Both the position numbers and the translations under genes were made by a program. Of a stretch of DNA of 64,000 nucleotides, positions 1 through 11,159 are shown piece by piece. Under the pieces are notes generated by a model. It was not told the DNA's origin. It made no database searches and was given only the letters and a program-made list of their open reading frames with translations. The stretch's first letter is position 1; the number at the start of each line of letters is the position of its first letter. The stretch comes from Calycina herbarum. Taxonomy: Eukaryota; Ascomycota; Leotiomycetes; Helotiales; Pezizellaceae. The stretch is from NCBI GenBank assembly GCA_001414485.1, contig LLEY01000051.1, forward strand, positions 248,001 to 312,000, read 5' to 3'.

Positions 1-1073
1 TCTCTGCGGCTTCCATCTCTATCCCACGTATATTCAGCTATGTTTCCTGCACTTCCTACATATGCCTTCAAATCAGACGTTGTGTTGAGACCAAAATCAT
101 CTCCACCAGTTGACAATGACATCAAAGATATGGCAGTGCCTGGCTCGAAGGCATTTTCCATGACATTGTCGCCGGACCATCCATTTCTTGCATTAGCGTG
201 TTTTAGAAGTAGGTCCTTGGTCTGGTACAAGAGGACTGGGGAATTGAGGCAATTTGTTCTATTAGAACATCCCCAATAGTAGGCTGCAAGTTGAGAGCCA
301 TGCATGGAGATAGTTCTCGGTGTTTTCGCTGTCAAGTCTCCCATATTCCACTGGCCAGCATAGGGGTCTCGCGTCCAGAATTCGAGAAGTTCGTCATTCT
401 TTGAAGTTATGTAGACATTGACTTGGGTTGTATTCGAAAGGATTGTGGACGTCCATACACATGCTGCAATTTTCGTTCCAGGCATGGGATTGTAGACGTT
501 GTCTATCGCGATCGGTGAAGGTGTCCATGCTGTAATATTCGGATCCCAAAGTGACATGACAATACTGTTATTTCTGTCCTGGAAAAAGACGCCGTAGTAC
601 TGCAAGCCCCCCGAAGTCCAATTAACTGCTGCTAAAGATGAGTTTTGCAGCATATTCGTGACAGGTAGTTTGGACGGTTCCAAGTTTGAGGGAGGTGCTG
701 CTGCTGCAGGTGATGGTGATGGCGATGGCGATGGCGATGGAGGTAATGGTTTGTTGCTGCTCCTCTTTTTTAACATGACTCCAGCTATTACCCCGCCGAT
801 AAGTGTTATTACAAGGAGCGTCACAATAGTAGCCACAATTATGAAAGGCTTCTTCTTGAACCCAAATATCGTTTCCGGTTCATCTTTGGTAATGGCTTCT
901 TCGATTGATGTCTCGGATCTATATGTGAGAGGTGGGGTTCTGGAGTCAAGTTCAAGACCTGGGGCTCTAAAGTCAAGCTCTAGACCTGGGTTTCTGAAGT
1001 CAACTTCTAGACCCGGCTGATTTTCGTGGTTCTGTACTGGTTCAAGTGGGCATTGTTCTCGTTGATTGATCAT
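1..1073 (-). CDS. membrane-anchored fucose-lectin-like protein, 3' end off window
   Basis: An uninterrupted minus-strand reading frame starts at the ATG at 1073 and stays open to base 1, so the C terminus is missing. Residues 1-75 are a hydrophilic, probably cytoplasmic tail holding near-perfect tandem copies of a PGLELDFR-type unit (about residues 20-47). Residues 76-100 form one strong membrane segment followed by a KKR stop-transfer, then a Pro/Ser linker (SPSPSPSPSP) and an Ala/Pro stretch. The rest is an Asn-glycosylation-rich ectodomain with repeating W/Y-containing strands (AAVNWTSGGLQYYGVFFQD and relatives), as in the fungal fucose-specific lectin (AAL-type beta-propeller) family. The topology is type II. 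The lectin assignment comes from recognising the repeat style, not from a search. Sugar-binding residues cannot be judged on a partial sequence. Confidence 0.72.
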   Translation of the reverse strand, partial: MINQREQCPLEPVQNHENQPGLEVDFRNPGLELDFRAPGLELDSRTPPLTYRSETSIEEAITKDEPETIFGFKKKPFIIVATIVTLLVITLIGGVIAGVMLKKRSSNKPLPPSPSPSPSPSPAAAAPPSNLEPSKLPVTNMLQNSSLAAVNWTSGGLQYYGVFFQDRNNSIVMSLWDPNITAWTPSPIAIDNVYNPMPGTKIAACVWTSTILSNTTQVNVYITSKNDELLEFWTRDPYAGQWNMGDLTAKTPRTISMHGSQLAAYYWGCSNRTNCLNSPVLLYQTKDLLLKHANARNGWSGDNVMENAFEPGTAISLMSLSTGGDDFGLNTTSDLKAYVGSAGNIAEYTWDRDGSRR

Positions 1074-3215
1074 ATTTTTTTGTCTTCGACTCGTAGTGGA
1101 TAGTCTCGCTCAGGCAGCGTAGGTGCCCAGCCAATGGAAAAAGGCGCTCGTTGTCAATAAATCTCCAGTTCAGATACAAAGATTAAGAATGTCAAGCGAT
1201 TGAATTAAAAGTGACACTAGCAGCCATATATGACTGTAGTTAATGTTGGGGGTAGTTAGGCTCGTATTCATCGTTCCAGTCAAATCCTTCCTTGGCGTTG
1301 TTTGAGAGGTTAAAGTTGCACAAAACGGTCACTCCGAGTTTTGTAAAGTGCAAGCACTTTTCCTCTAGTTTGCAGATACCTTGGATTTGAAACTCAAAGT
1401 TCTTCTATGTATCAGTAAAACAAAGTAAGCTGTCGTTCCCTTACAAATAATGACCTGCTCTGTATCCGAAAGGACTATCCAAACCTTAAGCGTGGTATTT
1501 TTTTTTACAAGACCCAAAAATACTGCCATAATTTCAGTCAGATTAGCCTTGCAAACCAACGCATCTGGGAATTGCCCGCTGGTGACATAAGCTTTATTTC
1601 CAGCGAGGCATTAGTAGTACTGCTTTTACGAAAACTCGAACTGGTCAAGGAGACTAAAACCGCGCGGTACTCTGTCTTTGAAACGACTTGAAATCCTGTC
1701 GCATTCAATTTCCCAACTAGGAAATTCCAATGTTTACATCAAAAATATTAGAGCTGAACCCACTTGATGCTGATTCTGCCGGAGCCTCGTTGCACGAAAC
1801 AAAACAAGCGGTACCCCTATTGCAACTTCAGCTAGGAGCTGAGGCACGATATCGTCAAAATTTACGTGAAGCCGAGTGGGATGCGTTTTAGACGCACTTA
1901 GGGTAACAATGTTCTCATTTTTTCGAATCGCACCATCTTGTACCTCTTTATCAACTATTTCCCATGTAATACAAGATTAAATTTTCACAAATAAGTGTTC
2001 TTGATCCTTGATAAGTGAGACAGAATTTTAACGTAGATGCAGGGATTCCTGCTTTTTGTCACGTGATTGTTCTGCCAAGCCTAGGGGTAAGCGTCTTCAA
2101 ACATGACAATCAAATAGCGCCATATGGCTGCATGGTGTTAACCATGGAGTCCAGCGAGCGCCTCTCGTAAGACCCGTGAATGAGAATTTCTGCTGCCAAT
2201 GTCGAGTTCAAACAGTAACTCTACCATCGCTGTGTGTTTCTGACAGCATGCGCAAGTGGTGTCATGTATCAGGAAGTCAGTCTCAGCGGAATAAAACTAA
2301 GGTAATAAAAATATTGAGGGCGAGGCGCATGTGCAAGAGAAAGTAGGCACTCCTTCCCGCAATGCGCCAGCGGCAGCCATAATATGGGCTGAGGTGTTGA
2401 GGGGTTAGTGAAGTGTCTTTTGTTTTCCACCCAGAACACTGAAATATACAAGATGAAATCCGACATCAGCAACCCAAGCCCACCCAAGTAAGCATACCAA
2501 CCAAGAATAAACTCCACCCACCTCTTCCCCTCTCCGGCCTCCTGTTTGCAAACTAGAATCAGTCTAAAATAAACGATAACAACCATAGAATTGAACCATT
2601 TATATGAAAACCAACCATCCACGGTACATACATTTACTGTGTACACCTTTTTGTTTACGGTGTAACCAGGCGAGCCAGGGTAAGAATGCACCCAAGGTCC
2701 CCCACCAGCTTCTACGTACAATACCAATACAAAGTTGGGCATCGGCATGTTATGTGCAGAATTCGGAATTTCGATTGTTGAAGTTGCAGTTTCGAGAGCC
2801 AATGATTCACGGTTGGCGAGAAGTTGTACCAACACACAGCCTCAAGGTCGGCCCTGAAGAACCCTGTTTTCTGCACGCAGCGGAAAATCGCATCGGGACC
2901 AACAACACCAATAATTCCGACAGCCAATTAAATACCAGAATATTGAAAATGAGGTTGCGGGTTTCGTTGGGTGGCGAAGTGCTTCTGTCTGTGCTTTGGG
3001 ACCGCTGTTGGTACCAGGACACGATGAGGTCTTAACAACGTATAAGCCACCACAATAACTTAGACTTTTTATTCACTGAAAGAGATATCGTTGAAACAAT
3101 TGTATCGCATACGAAAGGAGTTTTTCTCCGCTTGATTGCCTCAAATCATCACAAACAGTGAGCTTTCTCCATTCGATTTTCTGCTTAAGGCCTACTCCTC
3201 GCTAGCATCGTTGAG
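1074..3215. other. intergenic region, no supported gene
   Basis: This is the shared upstream region of the lectin-like gene (minus) and the DUF3176 gene (plus). The longest reading frame is a 188-codon minus frame at 2269-2835. It is hydrophobic in places but has no recognisable domain, and two other minus frames overlap it at 2712-3022, so no single gene model is convincing. A small spliced membrane-protein gene on the minus strand at about 2269-3022 is possible but weak. The rest shows only AT-rich, promoter-like sequence. Confidence 0.4.
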
Positions 3216-5490
3216 ATGGCGGACAGTACAGGCCAAATCGCTCGTGGAAGCAAGTTCCAAGAAGATACCATTCAACTCGACTCTCCAGCAGAAGTCACTC
3301 ACCTCATACACTCTCATTCACACCAAAACAGCAAGGACACAATTGAATGGGGATCGATCGAAAAATCACCCATGTCGGCAACAAGTACAACATTTCAAAT
3401 TTCGCCGAGAAGGAACTCGAAAAGATCTCTCTTATTGGGCTTTTCTTCGGATATTGGAGGGTTGCTGAGTGCGTTTTCCATACTCGTCGCGATCACTATT
3501 ACTCTTGGCATTTTCAATGGTAAACCGGAGCCAGAATGGAAGCTGAGCATTAATTTGAATTCGCTTGTTGCCCTCCTTGCTACGATTTTACGAGCTTCCA
3601 TGTTGACGGTTGTATCAGAAGGTTTGACATAACCCAGCTTGAAATTAGAACACTAGCTAACTTTCATCAGCTCTAAGTCAACTGAAATGGACGTGGTTCT
3701 CTAATCTACGACCCATCAGCGATCTCGATGTTTTCGATCAAGCTACAAGAGGGGTATGGGGTTCAGTAAAGGCTGTTTTCTCTATACGGAAGTTGTAAGT
3801 ACCATGTTCTGAAGTCATAAAGATCAAAGCTAATGATCCGCTTTGAAGTCATCCAATTCTTCTCGGTTCAGGTATCACTATTTTGTCTTTAGGTATCGGA
3901 CCATTCACTCAACAAGCGATCAAATCGGTTTCATGCCACTTGCCAATGGCACATATGACAGCATCACTACCCGTCATTCATTCTATTTCCGGTTCCGACA
4001 CGATTGTTTTTGGGGTTTCAGAATTTGCGCTGGACTCTGGTACAAAAGGAGCTTTGATAAATGGAATTTCCAACCCGGGTAAGGATACATCCAAAGTCTC
4101 CGTGAACTGTCCCACTGGAAATTGCACGTTCAATACGTTTGGAGGCATCACGCATTCCTCTCTTGGGCTGTGCACTCGCTGCAAAGATACTACTATGCAA
4201 ATCTTGGAGGGTGGTGACAGTGCAGAGGGGAATTCTGGAACAAACTTCAGCTTGCCTTTGCCATATAATCTGACAATCACCGACTACTATAGGGAGCGCA
4301 AGGGGATCGATATTGGTTGTCGAACCGGGCCAGGTATCTTCACTCCACAACCAGGAGACCCGCAAGATTGGGAGGAACCGTATAACAGCAGTGCTCTCGG
4401 TTTCATCGACATTCTTTCCTTCTCTACCGCAGGATGTATCCAAGATGGGACAGGAAACGACACTCGACCGAAATGGAACTGTCCACATCGACGGAGGCCT
4501 GAATTTAACTCCTTGGGTGCTTCAGGGGAACAGTTAGACCTCATTTCAGCTCAGTGTGTGTACTATCCGTGTTTAAGAAACTACAAGGCCGAAGTAAATG
4601 CTGGAGTCTTATCCGAAACTCTTATTTCCACAATTCCGGCAACTCGAGATAGCCCAGTATGGGAGTCTTTCGAGGGTAATTTCACAGCCATCAAAGAGCC
4701 ATGTTATTTGGACGGTCAGCCTCACGATCACTCGAACTTCTCGATAATTCCTAGGGAGAGTCAGCATTTCATCTCATATAATAAGAGCGGAGAAACACAA
4801 GAAACTCCGCAAGAGTGTCTATATCAAATGCACCACATCTATGCGGTAGCACTCGACAAATTCTTCATCGACGCTTTCAAAGGGACAGGACTTGCCACTT
4901 CGTTATATTCGGCGCAATTCGCTGTGAAGAGCAAGGTTGAGAATATCATCTTTGACAACAACTGGTGGCTTTCTTCCCTCTGGAGCGATGGAAATGTTTC
5001 GCTCGAGAGTATTTCCTCAACGATGGATAGCATGTCGACCTCTTTCACAAACCATGTACGAACTGCTGGTGTTAAGTCCGGCGGCAATTCTTCATCAGAA
5101 CCAGACTCCGCAGATGCCCCGAGCTTTGTACTCGGGACCGTGTATGAGACGACTGTTTGCACGAGGTTCGACTGGAAATGGCTACTTTTTCCTGTAGTTC
5201 TGCTTTTGGCAACTTTGGTTTTACTCTTATTTACTGTTGTTGTCAGTTATCTTGACCCTCAGCAACTCCCACTTTGGAAATCTTCTTTGCTGCCCCTTCT
5301 ATTTTATGGGTTTGAGAGGAATGTCGGTCAGATGTCGAAGGGTGCAGGACAAACGAGTGATGGCTCGGATAAATATGGTGAAAGTTCTGGTTTGCTCGGG
5401 AAGAATCAATTGTCTGTTGTTTCTAGGGAGAAGATGGTTAGATTTCGAAAAACGGAGCGGGGTGCTGGGTTTGAAGAATGTGACAGTTGA
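3216..5490 (+). CDS. DUF3176 family membrane protein
   Basis: Three exons are inferred: 3216-3621, 3671-3794 and 3849-5490, with GT-AG introns of 49 and 54 bp. They join in frame to give 723 residues. The second exon and the start of the third supply the conserved WTWF and LGIGPFTQQ blocks that are typical of fungal DUF3176 proteins. Hydrophobic segments lie at about residues 81-100 and 114-133, another spans the exon 2/3 junction, and a strong one is near the C terminus (about 621-645). Between them is a large Cys-rich, N-glycosylation-rich extracellular loop (for example NCTFNTFGG and NYKAEVNAGV). The overall length fits the family. Function is unknown; family members are polytopic and often amplified in Pezizomycotina. 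The ATG at 3216 is preferred because an alternative upstream frame lacks these features. Confidence 0.85.
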
Positions 5491-6110
5491 AATGCATTCC
5501 GGTAGACCTGTGTAGTTGAGAACACTTCATCAAAATACAAGTTCCACTCAGAGAGTTAAATAGTTTCCAGTTTTCTAAGTCTCGTTTCACGAAGCTCGTG
5601 AAAGTCTTGTTCTCTCTTAGATAAATCGCTTTGGGGTCCATTTTCTGTTTGCAGATCAAAACTTATGCCTTATCTAGGGATTGATAGAGTGAACGCCTAA
5701 TTACTAAGAGGACCTGTTCTTCAGAAGATTCTGTTCTGAATAAAAAGAAGCACCAATCTCAGTATTTAGTGCACTCGCTCCGCAATCCGCTCCCCCAATT
5801 CAGCTAGTCATTTCCTTTTTTTAAACGTTCTCATGTAATGCCCAATCAAGTAGGTAATCACACATCATATAAAACAGCGGAGTTCTGAATTTCCTGGCTT
5901 GAAAACGTAGAAACTGTATAAAGATTTGAGATTCAAAGTGTTTGATAAATTTGCTAAGCGAGAAACAATACACAGAAATCCAAGGTTGAAACGAGAGTAA
6001 TAATCATAACTGCGACAGCACCATCCTACTCATCGCGTGCTTCGCACGCCTAACTCAAAAGCTGAATAAGAATCACAATTTTCGACAGGCATCAATAGCA
6101 ATTCCCTGAA
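5491..6110. other. intergenic, nothing supported
   Basis: This is the 3' flank of the DUF3176 gene and of the minus-strand F-box locus, which converge here. It is AT-rich with only short overlapping frames. No repeat, RNA gene or domain-bearing ORF is visible. Confidence 0.4.
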
Positions 6111-7691
6111 CTAACTCACGAAATAACATTCCCGAAAGCAATTTAGACCAAAGATCCGTATCAAAAGAATAATTTGCAAAATAGCCAACAAAAGCATAAT
6201 GTGAACAGACGAATAAAGACTATCAGCGACGATCAAGGAACGTATCGACTGGCATATACATATCGCATCAAAAATTGAGCTTCCTTGGGTGCCCCCCTCA
6301 ATATCAAACCTGCTCCTTATCCACCATCCGTCTTTGTCCTCTGTTGACTCGAGTTCAACCGTGTTTTTTTCACGATGAACTTTGAATAAGATCTCGGCAA
6401 GGTAGATATGTTCCAATCTGGGGAAGTTTCTAGCATACTTCATAGCTACCTAATAATGATGGCCGGGGCTTTGGCGGCCTGTTTCTCGGCAACAGAGACA
6501 TATTTCTTTCTCATTTTGAAAATGTTGATGTTTTTCCCATCTTAAGACAATTGATTTAAGCCCCTGCAACGGTTGGAGATGACCGATTATAGCGTCGTGG
6601 GGACTGAACCACGTTTCCTTACTAAGTAAGAAAATGGAACAAGACAATCAAATGTGGTTCAGCGATGAGAGACACGATAGAGCATTGAGCAAGGTATCTG
6701 GAATTGTGAAAGACTCTAGAGGTTCTGAATCCGGCGTGGTCAGAGTTATGGAAAGCTGCCTGAGTTGGTGGAAGGTTCTAAGAAGTTGCAGGAGACGGTG
6801 AACTGGCGAGACGGCTCTTGATTTGTTGAGTATGATAGTTTTCAGCTGTCGGTTCTTTTTCAAAAATTCAAACTGGTCGTCATCGGGAATTTCCCCCATA
6901 CTATGATCATCGCGGCCAAGTATCAAAGTCTCGAGGGAAGGAATTTGGCCCTGAGCAAAAGAAAAATTGCCTTCGCCTTCGTGTGATCTATCATTCTTGG
7001 TAAGATCTAAATCTTTGAGAGTGGTAGAAGACAATCGCAATATCGATGCCAAAAGATTTGCCACGCTGAGTTCGGGTTCGTAGAAGGTGAGTACCATTGT
7101 TTCAAGAGGCCACACGGTAGAAGGTTACATGATTTGTATGCCTTCTAATTCTGATATCGGCACTTGGCATAGTTCAAGGTGTTTTATGGGACATTTAATC
7201 AGTGTATTGAAGGGGTGTTGATTTAATCTGATTCGAAACAGTCTTAAGCTGTCCAAGTGTGGCAAGCTAGAGAGGATGGAAATCATTGAAAGTGGAATGC
7301 CTTCGTCGACTCTGCGAAGGTGGCCTAAATTGAGGTCGCGAATACAAACACCCAAGTGGAGTGAGCGTGTATCAGGGGTTTGGCGTATTTCAGCAGCTTC
7401 TCGATGAAGATGGTCAACCATGCTTTCTGAGCGAGCTTCACCACCAAGATTTACGGAGCAGAATTGAACTGAGCGTGCTAGTTGTCGACAGTCCGAGTTC
7501 GTGAGTGCCAGAGATGCAAGATCAACATCTCTTGCTATAGTCACCAACTTGTTGGCGATAATGGTCAGGATTTCAGCTGGGAGCTTGAAGAGAGGGCTGT
7601 CGGGAGATGCGATGACGGCGCCTTCCAGGGCCCTTTCGAAGTCCACGAGCCGAGGAGATGGACGTGACATTCTGATGCTCGTGATCGACAT
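6111..7691 (-). pseudogene. F-box/LRR-like protein with three in-frame stops
   Basis: Four consecutive minus-strand segments (7691-7125, 7124-6648, 6647-6450, 6449-6111) all lie in the same frame and together read like one F-box protein. An F-box lies near residues 33-75 (LFKLPAEILTIIANKL), followed by leucine-rich units such as SLETLILGR and QLRQLSITL, then a C-terminal PRLEHIYLAEIL region. They are separated by TAA at 7127-7125, TGA at 6650-6648 and TAG at 6452-6450, with no frameshift. Each stop could be one C-to-T change from CAA, CGA or CAG. Introns could instead explain the first two: a 63-nt GTAACC...CTCAG and a 54-nt GTGTCT...CTTAG both keep phase. No phase-conserving intron was found for the third. 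F-box proteins recruit substrates to SCF ubiquitin ligases; the substrate here is unknown. Confidence 0.6.
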
Positions 7692-8624
7692 TTCAAACGT
7701 TGTAACGGGATGTTGCAGTTAAGGTCGAAAGAAGGGAAGCAGACAGGGAAGCGGGAGACGCAGGCTAACAGGAAGGGTGTTGGATTTCTCGGCCTCAGGC
7801 TTCAAGAGCTCTGCCTCTCTCGACATCGCGACAAAACAATCCGATCATGATCAATTGTCGCATTGCAAGTACTATACTAGTTGCATCTCCTGAAGAGCTG
7901 AAGTGGATTGAGCCTCTACCTCCCGCCGTCTCCCCCCCTCCCCCCCTCCCCCCGCGATACGTTTTCGACAACAAAAAAAACTGTGTATATGGAAAAGGAA
8001 AAGGAGGGGGTAACCTTATACTCTGGATGGAGAGGGGGTCGTGCCTTCCTTCTCGCTCTCGTCCGCTCTTTGTGGGGCGCGCTACCTCGAGGTCGAGGTG
8101 AGAGGAAGGAGCGACCTCTACTTGTGGTTGTGTCGATGTGAGGGCAGATCCACGCGCTTGAGGAAATGCTCGAGGGAAGGTCCGACCTTGCGACAAGTTT
8201 GGAGTTTGGACCAGCGAGCCACTGAGCCACTGAACCAGCCGGCTTGGGATATCTGTTCGCTTCGAGTTTCATCATCTAAAACCTCCGTAGAAAGTCATTA
8301 ACCTCGATTGTTTTCAGACAAGCGCTTGTTGTTTTTAAGCTCAGTAGCTAAGCATTTCCCCGACCGGGTTCCAGGACGCTTTGGGGCTTTTGGAGTCTTG
8401 AACGACCAAGTCATCGTACCAAAACTCCTTTCTAATTCCAGTGGACAATAAGCTGTCTTCTCATGGATCCAGTTACCAAAGTCACTTACACGAAGAATTT
8501 TTCGTGAAAACCTTTTCCAACTACCAAATGGCTGCAGCCCTTTCCTCGTCATATCAGCGTCAAATTCTCCAGTCTTTCTTTGGCCAATTGAACTGACTAT
8601 GCATTGATATTTTTCAGCCATCTA
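7692..8624. other. gap with low-complexity tract, transposon target site at its end
   Basis: This holds the upstream region of the F-box locus and a pyrimidine-rich tract around 7916-7950 made of runs of C interrupted by T. A 107-codon minus frame (8621-8298) has its ATG three bases from the TA duplicated by the adjacent transposon. It shows no known domain and is not called as a gene. The transposon target TA is at 8623-8624. Confidence 0.4.
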
Positions 8625-8708
8625 ACCGATATCCCGGCCTCGTGCACGGTCCTGGCAAAAGCCCGCCGAAAAACCCCTCTTTTTACCTCGACCATCACTA
8701 CTTTAACT

Positions 8709-10289
8709 ATGGCTAGAATAGACAAATCTCATTAGATCCACTTAGCGGTGGCAGCAATTGAAAGAGGAGAGCATAGCAATTTTACTGAGGCAGCTAAGAA
8801 GTATAGGTGTGGCTGTACTGCTATCTTACGGAGGATTAGAGGCTTGACTATAACACGCAAAGACGCTACTGCCCTTTACTACTAAGCACTTACTAAGGAG
8901 CAAGAAGAAGTCCTAATTCGATAGATTAATAACCTTACTAATCGAGTAATACCCTCTACGTCTTTAATTATCAAGAACCTTATAGAAGAGATATATAGAA
9001 GCGCGGTAGAGAAGAACTAGACTAGGTAATTTATCCGAAGATATAAGAATAGGTTATATAGTAGCTATCTTAAGAATATTAAGAACTTAAGAGTAGTAGC
9101 TAAGTATACTCCTATGTTTATACTCTTCTTTACCTTAGTATTATATACTTTTTCTCCTTCTTATTTTAATTTAAGTATAAAAGCTAATATTATCTTATTT
9201 TCTCTAGCTTATATAAGTTATCGAGAAATATAATATAACTACTAATAACTTATATAACTTTGACGAGAAGGGATTTCTTATAGGATTTAGCCGATCTATA
9301 AAGCGTATTATAAGTCTAGAAGCGTATATATTAGACTAGGTTATAAAGAATAAGTAGAACAGTATAACGGCACGAAACGGATACTACTACAAAAGAGGCA
9401 TATAGAAGTGCGTTCGATAGAATGACATATCCGAATACTAGGCTCTGATACGAAGGAAAAGACCAAATTAGTCTTTTCTCAAGAGAGAGTAAGGGCATCT
9501 ATATATAAGAGGGTCGGATAATAACAAAAGTCCGTACCGATCCGGCTCTGACAATTCCGAAACCATCTGTGCCGTACCATACTCGGCACGTATTCTTGGC
9601 TGTTCCGATGGCTCGGCAATTCCATCAATAGCTGGCTATCACAAACAGTTCTCGAGAGTTTATTTCTCTACTAGTATATGTCTCAGCTATTAGAAGAGCT
9701 ATCCCGCCGCTTCTTATTTATAAGAGCGTGTTAGGAGACTTATAAGGCTCTTAGACAGAGGATATTAAAGAAGACGAGGTATATTTCAGTTTATTAGAAA
9801 ACAGCTAGTTATTAAACCAGTTTAGCCTAAAGTAGCTAGAAGACGTCTTTAAGAGATATATAAAACCGAAGAGCGTAAGAGTATACCGGCTGCTTCTTAT
9901 AGACAGCTACTTCTCGTATATTAATATAAAATTTATCGACTTTGTATTCTACTATCGTATTATTATTATTATCCTTCCTCTTTATACTATACATCGGCTC
10001 TAGCCTCTTAATATAGGCCTCTTCTAACCTCTCGCTATATTCTATAGTAATAAGCTAGAAAAGCTTCTTACTACTTCTAATAGATTAGTCTCTATATCTA
10101 AGAGATTTTTCTATAAGATATTTAAGATAGCCTAGGATCTTATATTCATAGAATATAATATTATATATACCTTCGAGAAGACTAGAATCTAGCTAATTCA
10201 GAGTGTAAAGATAGTTGCCTAGGTAACAAAGCCTGCCTCGCTAGTTAAGAAACCTGTCAAAGGTATAAAAACACCTCTTATATTAAAAG
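8709..10289 (+). pseudogene. RIP-degraded Fot1/pogo transposase, N-terminal part
   Basis: Ignoring stops, the plus strand reads as a CENP-B/Tc5-type DNA-binding region (LTKEQEEVLIR near 8890, then a K-N-W-type motif with the W changed to a stop near 9015). A DDE region follows: YNFDEKGFLIGF near 9255; after the solo-LTR interruption, AIPPLLIYKS near 9695, RLLLIDSYFSY near 9890, and a QPLNIGLF-like block near 9990. Many TAA/TAG codons stand where the family has Gln or Trp, as C-to-T and G-to-A changes would produce. The C terminus continues at 26502. No function remains. Confidence 0.85.
9363..9643. mobile_element. solo LTR (281 bp) inserted in the element A transposase
   Basis: The segment interrupts the transposase between its DEKG block and its IPPLLI block. 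It is bounded by AACAG at 9358-9362 and AACAG at 9644-9648, a 5-bp target duplication. It begins TATAACGG (TG altered to TA) and ends ATCACA. Base composition is more balanced than the surrounding RIP DNA. A TATA-like stretch (TATATATAAG) near 9500 could be its promoter in plus orientation. No internal region remains, so it is the footprint of LTR-LTR recombination. The family is not recognised. Confidence 0.75.
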
Positions 10290-10294
10290 CTATA

Positions 10295-10496
10295 TATAAC
10301 GAAACTTAAACGAACTAAACAAAGATAACTAAGTCTCGAAGGTTAGTATATAGATAAGAAGTATAGATACGCTAGGTTATTTACTTAGAAGTGAACTTAT
10401 TACTTATATTAAAGATATTAAATAAGATAATAAGATTAATAACTAAAGTTAAGTACGAAGCTTCTATCTAATAGTAGACGTGCTAGTCTTATATAG
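10295..10496 (-). repeat. Gypsy-2 3' LTR, R-U5 half (displaced)
   Basis: This is the distal 202 bp of the Gypsy-2 3' LTR, ending in TATAG (10492-10496), which is one copy of the target duplication made by Gypsy-1. It matches, in the same orientation, the left 202 bp of the intact LTR at 26034. The terminal TG reads TA after mutation. Confidence 0.9.
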
Positions 10497-10928
10497 TGTT
10501 ACGAATCACGTGTATACGTGATAAGTAAAGACCAGGCGGCGTCCTAACAGGTTAAGCACTATCGGAATACTCTTATAGTAGATAGGGATCGGTTAGGTTA
10601 GCTAAGCGATCCAAGGATTTCATTATAATAATCACGTGACGAAAGGGACCGCTGGATCGCTAAGCGAACCAGCTCGTTAGATCGCTAGCTTAACAAGCGA
10701 GTTAGCTACCTAGGGGAACGAAGGTTCTATATATACTAGCACGTCTGCTATCTAGATAGGAGCTTCGTACTTAACTTTAGTTATTAATCTTATTATCTTG
10801 TTTAACATCTTTAATATAAGTAACAAGTTCACTTCTAAGTAAATAACCCGGCACATCTATACTTCTTACCTATATACTAACCTTCAAGACTTAGTTATCT
10901 TTATTTAGTTCGTTTAAGTTTTATTACA
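10497..10928 (+). repeat. Gypsy-1 5' LTR
   Basis: This LTR is 432 bp, beginning TGTTACGAATCACGTG and ending TTTTATTACA. It is the less mutated copy of the pair and contains a TATATATACTAGC promoter-like stretch near 10730. Its R-U5 half is shared with the LTRs of Gypsy-2. Confidence 0.92.
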
Positions 10929-11159
10929 CTTTAAGTACCTGCTTAGAAGTTTAGTCGCTATAGCCCTAGTAACCCCCGCTGTAGCAGCTAGCCTAAATAC
11001 TAGTCGAGTCAACGTTGTAGGAACATCTAGAAGTATAACCGGAAGAATACCTACTAGTATATAGTTAACTAGGAACGACGATAATGTTAGTATACTAGAC
11101 GCCCCCGAGTCTTATAAGGTCGAAGTACTTGAATCTATTAAAGTTAAGATACTAGATAT

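Noticed and set aside
658..1020. 120-codon plus-strand ORF with a Gly-Asp repeat
   Set aside because: It is the opposite strand of the lectin-like gene; GDGDGDG is the complement of the Ser-Pro linker.
2269..3035. Overlapping ORFs of 71-188 codons on both strands
   Set aside because: Competing frames, no domain, no consistent splice model. Kept only as a weak possibility in the gap entry.
3978..4544. Minus-strand ORFs of 85-156 codons
   Set aside because: Shadows of the DUF3176 exon 3.
8298..8621. 107-codon minus ORF starting beside the transposon target site
   Set aside because: No domain; joining across the excised element gives an immediate upstream stop, so there is no sign of a gene split by the insertion.
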